DNA of 9,517 nt from NCBI GenBank assembly GCA_964364855.1, contig CAYINU010000070.1:1-9517 (forward strand), given 5' to 3'. Position numbers and translations under genes: made by a program. Positions 6,243 through 9,517 of this stretch are shown in pieces. The notes under the pieces are model-generated. The model was given only the letters and a program-made list of their open reading frames with translations. It searched no databases and was not told the DNA's origin. Within the stretch, counting starts at the first letter, position 1; each line of letters opens with the position of its first letter. This DNA is from CAYINU01 sp964364855 (GTDB taxonomy: Bacteria; Margulisbacteria; Marinamargulisbacteria; CAYINU01).

Positions 6243-7411
6243 GGACCGATTGGGGGCGTTTTGACTGGATTTATTTTCTTGCTGTGGTCATGTTGACCAT
6301 CATCGGCATCGTGATGATTTTTTCGACTAGCGGGATTGTGGGTTTTTCCTATTTTCAGGACAGCTATTATTTTGTTAAGCGGCATTTGGTCTATGTCCTG
6401 GTTGGGGTACTGGCAATGGGGATGGGTTTGGCTCTGTCTCCGGACCGCTACCGGAACTGGTTGTTCCCCGGGTTTTCGGTTAGCGTTCTGCTGCTCTTGT
6501 TATGCTTTGTGCCGGGGCTGGGTGTGCGCATCGCCGGTGCGACCCGGTGGTTGAATTTGGTCGTTTTCCAGTTTCAACCCAGCGAGTTTGCCAAATTTTT
6601 TGTCTGTGTGTTTTTGGCGACCTACCTGAGCCGGAAATCCGAGCGCCTGTCCCAATTTTGGCGGGGCATGTTCCCGGCCTTAGCCGTGACCGTTCTGATG
6701 GTGGGGATTTTGGCCCTTCAACCGGATTTGGGAAATGTCCTGTTGTTGATGTTTACAACGGGTATTTTGCTCTTTGTCAGCCGCACCAATTTGCTGCATT
6801 TGGTGGGCCTAGCCAGTATCGGGTTGATTTTTGTCATTGGCAGTATTCTAACGCACCCTTACCAAATGGAACGGGTAAAAGGATTTTTGGATCCTTGGGC
6901 AGATCCCACAGGCCGTTCCTATCACTTGGTGCAGTCCATGATTGCGGTGGGATCTGGCGGGATTTTGGGTGAAGGGTTGGGAGAAAGCAAATTGAAATAT
7001 TTTTATATTCCCTTACAATATGCAGATTTCATCTTTGCTATTTTGTGCGAAGAAGGTGGACTCGTTTTAGCGACCATTACCCTCATTTTATACGCCATTG
7101 TCCTTTTCCGTGGCATTGCCTTGGCCCGCAGACCGGGCCCTCTGTATTATTTTTATTTGGGTACCGGTCTGACTTGCTTTTTGATACTGCAAGCGGTGAT
7201 CAATATCGGTGTGGTGGTGGGCCTACTGCCCGTTACCGGCATTCCATTAACGTGGATCAGTTTTGGGGGAACGGCTGTCATTATGTCTTTGTTTTTTGCT
7301 GGCGTGATTTTGCGGATCGGGATGTTGGTACCCCGAGGCAAGCATCTACCAAGCGAGGACCAGTCGGTCGAGATACGGCGACCGCCCAAATTTATAACTT
7401 TTAAGGGCTAG
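6239..7411 (+). CDS. ftsW: SEDS-family lipid II polymerase / division protein FtsW
   Basis: This polytopic membrane protein of the SEDS family has 390 residues, a normal length, with about ten hydrophobic segments. SEDS proteins polymerise glycan strands from lipid II together with a class B PBP; FtsW acts at the division septum and RodA in elongation. Motifs: AGATRWL (99-105), FQPSEFAKF (112-120), LQPDLGN (160-166), ERVKGFLDPWADPTG (211-225), QSMIAVGSGGILGEGLG (232-248), YADFIFAILCEEGG (261-274) with the conserved Asp263 equivalent to the essential SEDS aspartate, and LLPVTGIPLTWISFGGTA (329-346). The position directly after murD favours FtsW over RodA, although sequence alone does not exclude RodA. 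Its partner FtsI is not in the window. It overlaps murD by 4 bases (ATGA). The last 66 bases are antisense to the end of the convergent beta-helix gene, and the basic hydrophilic tail (about 364-390) falls there. Confidence 0.93.
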   Translation: MRTDWGRFDWIYFLAVVMLTIIGIVMIFSTSGIVGFSYFQDSYYFVKRHLVYVLVGVLAMGMGLALSPDRYRNWLFPGFSVSVLLLLLCFVPGLGVRIAGATRWLNLVVFQFQPSEFAKFFVCVFLATYLSRKSERLSQFWRGMFPALAVTVLMVGILALQPDLGNVLLLMFTTGILLFVSRTNLLHLVGLASIGLIFVIGSILTHPYQMERVKGFLDPWADPTGRSYHLVQSMIAVGSGGILGEGLGESKLKYFYIPLQYADFIFAILCEEGGLVLATITLILYAIVLFRGIALARRPGPLYYFYLGTGLTCFLILQAVINIGVVVGLLPVTGIPLTWISFGGTAVIMSLFFAGVILRIGMLVPRGKHLPSEDQSVEIRRPPKFITFKG

Positions 7412-9517
7412 TCGGATAGCTAGTTTGTTGGCGATGGTGGTGGGACTGAGGGTCCATGCATAGCTTTGAACTGCATTTTGCGTCACCTCCAACGTCGGAT
7501 TGAGGGTAACGGTCGTACTCGTAAAGGGGTTCATGAAAATGAGTGCGGCCTGCACTTGGGTCATCAGCATGGAGTGGGTCGGGGCTTGGGCGTCCGTGGA
7601 CCCCAGATAGGCAGTAAGTGACTGGTAAGCCCGATCCACCGTGGAGGTCAATGTTGCCGTCGTAAAAAAGCCCTGGTTGAAGAAAAACTCAAAACATCCT
7701 GCGTCTTGGTTGGCATAAATATCAATGGTGTTGGAGGTTGGGCCCGGAAAATAATTGTCTTTGGCACTGCTCCAAAACTGCGGGTCTCCGCTCAGAATCG
7801 TGGTTTGTGAGACACTGCCGGAAAAACTCACACCAGTGGGGTTGTACATGACAGAATTGGCCACCGATACGGCTGCGCCGCTGCTATTGAGCACCCCGGT
7901 AGTAGACCCTGTGATCAGGCTGCCGAATGCCAGCACGCGGCTGGCAGCGTTGGTCACCCGAATGCCAGTGGTGTTATTAATCATGGTGACGTGGTTAATC
8001 GTGACGGTTCCGGTATCTACGGAGATGCCCTGTAAGAATCCTTTCACCAGCAGCCCGCCGATTGACACCCGATTTTGGCCTTGGACTAGTATGCCATTTC
8101 CTGCGACCGCATTTTGCGTGAGAGCCATATCGGTGAGATCATTTTGGCTTTCCAAAGAAAACGCCGCTTGCGCACTGTTCATCGCCACAATCGTGTATTC
8201 CGGACCCTGACCATAAGTCGTAATCGCGTATCGTGGGCTTACCGTGCCGGCCAGCGTAAATTGGCCACTGGTGAATTGCAGACGATCTCCTGGCCACAGG
8301 CTGGTCTGGGAAACACTGTTCACGTTCACCGGGGTTACAACGGTGACGGAGCCTGGCCCGATGCGACCAGCCTCCGGCCCGCCATAGGCGCCGATGTCAT
8401 TTCGTGTGGTGCCCAATCCGGGCCCGTTGGTGTAACGGTCATTGTATGCGGCAGCCGGATTGCCGGCGTCGACCAAACTGGGGTTGGCTGCTTCGGAGGG
8501 CACATAGGTCGTTTCATCTGCAAAGGGGGATTGGTTAGTATTGTCCACGATGTTGGTCGGCACCGCGATCGGACCGGGAAAAGCGGCATTGCCGTTGGTC
8601 AGATTTTTGCCGAAGTAATTGTATTCGATAGAGGTAATGGGTGGTGAAGGAATAAACAAACCGAAGTTATTGTTGTAAATCGCGTTGTTATGCAATGTAA
8701 GTCGGCTTTGCGTGCCGGATAACACCGCTCGGCCTTGAACTTGGGTGATGACGTTGTTGGCCACGGTTACCGTGGAGGATAAGATTTCCAGGCCGAACTC
8801 ACCGTTGATGATCAGGTTATTTCGGATATCCACATTTTGGGCATTGACCAGCTGAATATTGGCCGCAGTTGTATTTTGTCTGCGGGACTCAAACCGATTG
8901 CGGTATAGGGCCACCCGGCCGGAGGTACTGCTCACCTGAATGCTGGAGATGTTGGCGGTGACGGCATTGTTGAGTACTTCGGCTGAACTGCTGCTGCCCA
9001 CCAAAACCCCCACATCATTTCGAATGATATTGCAATTCGAGACCATCACTCCCGTGGCCGATGAAATACGAATACCGACAGATAAATTTCGCCCATCCAA
9101 GGTAAAGCCATCGATACGAGAATTTGTCCGCATCGTGACCGTGGTATCCGAAAAGCCCGTGGTTGTGATTTGGGTGGGGTAGGATACCAAATCCCTTCCC
9201 CACGTTGTGGGGTTAAAGCCGCCTAGTAAGGTCACTCCTGCCTTTAGGGTGATACTTTCCAAATAAGTACCCCCGGCCACCTGCACGACATCGCCACTGG
9301 CGGCCGCATTTATTGCAGCCTGGATAGTTGCGTAGTATAGACCGGTGTGTTTGAGCCGGACATTGGCCGTCGGCTGCTGCAGGCTCACCCCGTCGCTGCC
9401 CAAAATCGACTCGTTGGTGACACGGACGTTGCTGGTTGTGACGTTCCCGGCAAATGGTATGGCATTGGTTCCGGTAGTCCCCCATTCTTGGCTGCTGGCC
9501 AAGGCCAGCCGGGTGGA
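7346..9517 (-). CDS. Tandem right-handed beta-helix (pectate-lyase-like) protein, N terminus beyond window
   Basis: The minus frame is open from the right edge to a TAG at 7346-7348 (723 residues visible). A TTG at 9500-9502 could serve as a start, but the frame continues past it with no signal peptide, so the gene is taken as 5'-partial. Numbering is from the edge. Residues 63-87 (ATIQAAINAAASGDVVQVAG...) match the opening of DUF1565/pectin-lyase-type beta-helices. Many PbH1-like rungs follow, rich in N-N-x-I/V and G-I-x-V patterns (about 130-300). A cap follows: LVDAGNPAAAYND (348-360) and RNDIGAYGGP (372-381), a motif widespread in secreted beta-helix proteins. A second, shorter helix (about 440-570) ends in a DPQF...D (578 on) cap-like stretch. 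The last 110 residues or so are not helix repeats, and I recognise neither a domain there nor an LPXTG or PEP-CTERM anchor. Composition (Ser, Thr, Asn, Val; almost no Cys) suggests a surface or secreted protein. Function unknown: adhesin, glycan binder or polysaccharide lyase. No lyase catalytic site was identified. Confidence 0.85.
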   Translation of the reverse strand, partial: STRLALASSQEWGTTGTNAIPFAGNVTTSNVRVTNESILGSDGVSLQQPTANVRLKHTGLYYATIQAAINAAASGDVVQVAGGTYLESITLKAGVTLLGGFNPTTWGRDLVSYPTQITTTGFSDTTVTMRTNSRIDGFTLDGRNLSVGIRISSATGVMVSNCNIIRNDVGVLVGSSSSAEVLNNAVTANISSIQVSSTSGRVALYRNRFESRRQNTTAANIQLVNAQNVDIRNNLIINGEFGLEILSSTVTVANNVITQVQGRAVLSGTQSRLTLHNNAIYNNNFGLFIPSPPITSIEYNYFGKNLTNGNAAFPGPIAVPTNIVDNTNQSPFADETTYVPSEAANPSLVDAGNPAAAYNDRYTNGPGLGTTRNDIGAYGGPEAGRIGPGSVTVVTPVNVNSVSQTSLWPGDRLQFTSGQFTLAGTVSPRYAITTYGQGPEYTIVAMNSAQAAFSLESQNDLTDMALTQNAVAGNGILVQGQNRVSIGGLLVKGFLQGISVDTGTVTINHVTMINNTTGIRVTNAASRVLAFGSLITGSTTGVLNSSGAAVSVANSVMYNPTGVSFSGSVSQTTILSGDPQFWSSAKDNYFPGPTSNTIDIYANQDAGCFEFFFNQGFFTTATLTSTVDRAYQSLTAYLGSTDAQAPTHSMLMTQVQAALIFMNPFTSTTVTLNPTLEVTQNAVQSYAWTLSPTTIANKLAIRLALKSYKFGRSPYLDRLVLAW

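Noticed and set aside
6502..6972. Plus-strand frame of 156 codons within ftsW
   Set aside because: It is an alternative frame of ftsW, whose own frame holds all SEDS motifs and membrane segments.
7406..7427. CTAG...CTAG repeat just after ftsW as a terminator
   Set aside because: GCTA-GTCGGA-TAGC gives only a four-base stem with no T tract, and it lies inside the coding part of the convergent gene.
7755..8647. Two plus-strand open frames (151 and 177 codons) opposite the beta-helix gene
   Set aside because: They lie antisense to the repeat-bearing, domain-consistent minus frame, their products resemble no family, and long shadows are common opposite Asn/Thr/Val-rich repeats.

Overview
The window carries a compact peptidoglycan-synthesis operon, murE-murF-mraY-murD-ftsW (1868-7411, + strand). 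On its left are two minus-strand genes that diverge from it: a group 3 (SigB/SigF-type) sigma factor and a tandem-hotdog, FabZ-like protein. On its right a long minus-strand gene for a beta-helix (pectate-lyase-like) protein converges on it. Nearly every base is coding. The only gaps are 146 bases between the sigma gene and murE and 44 bases between the sigma gene and the hotdog gene. I see no tRNA, rRNA, CRISPR array, insertion sequence or phage gene.

The organism is a bacterium with a peptidoglycan wall. The DNPR motif in MurE points to meso-diaminopimelate as the third stem residue, which fits a diderm or a DAP-type Gram-positive. The DNA is moderately GC-rich by eye. The three Mur ligases are unusually short, the gene order is not that of a familiar model, and the sigma factor belongs to a broad family. 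Together these suggest an uncultured or little-studied lineage. I cannot name the phylum from the sequence; relatives of Cyanobacteria such as Margulisbacteria are only a guess.

Layout. 1-933 (-): 5' part of a two-hotdog dehydratase-like gene that runs off the left edge. 978-1721 (-): sigma factor, upstream of the hotdog gene and probably co-transcribed with it. 1722-1867: divergent promoter region. 1868-7411 (+): five wall genes, each overlapping the next by 4 to 17 bases, so probably one mRNA with coupled translation. 7346-9517 (-): beta-helix protein, N terminus beyond the right edge, its last codons lying antisense to the end of ftsW.

How the wall genes work together: MurD adds D-Glu, MurE adds meso-DAP and MurF adds D-Ala-D-Ala to the UDP-MurNAc peptide. 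MraY moves the finished phospho-MurNAc-pentapeptide to undecaprenyl phosphate at the membrane. FtsW polymerises the later lipid II at the division site. MurC, MurG, FtsI, FtsQ, FtsA and FtsZ are not here. The most interesting item is the tandem-hotdog protein: each half appears to keep only one of the two catalytic FabZ residues, and the two complement each other.
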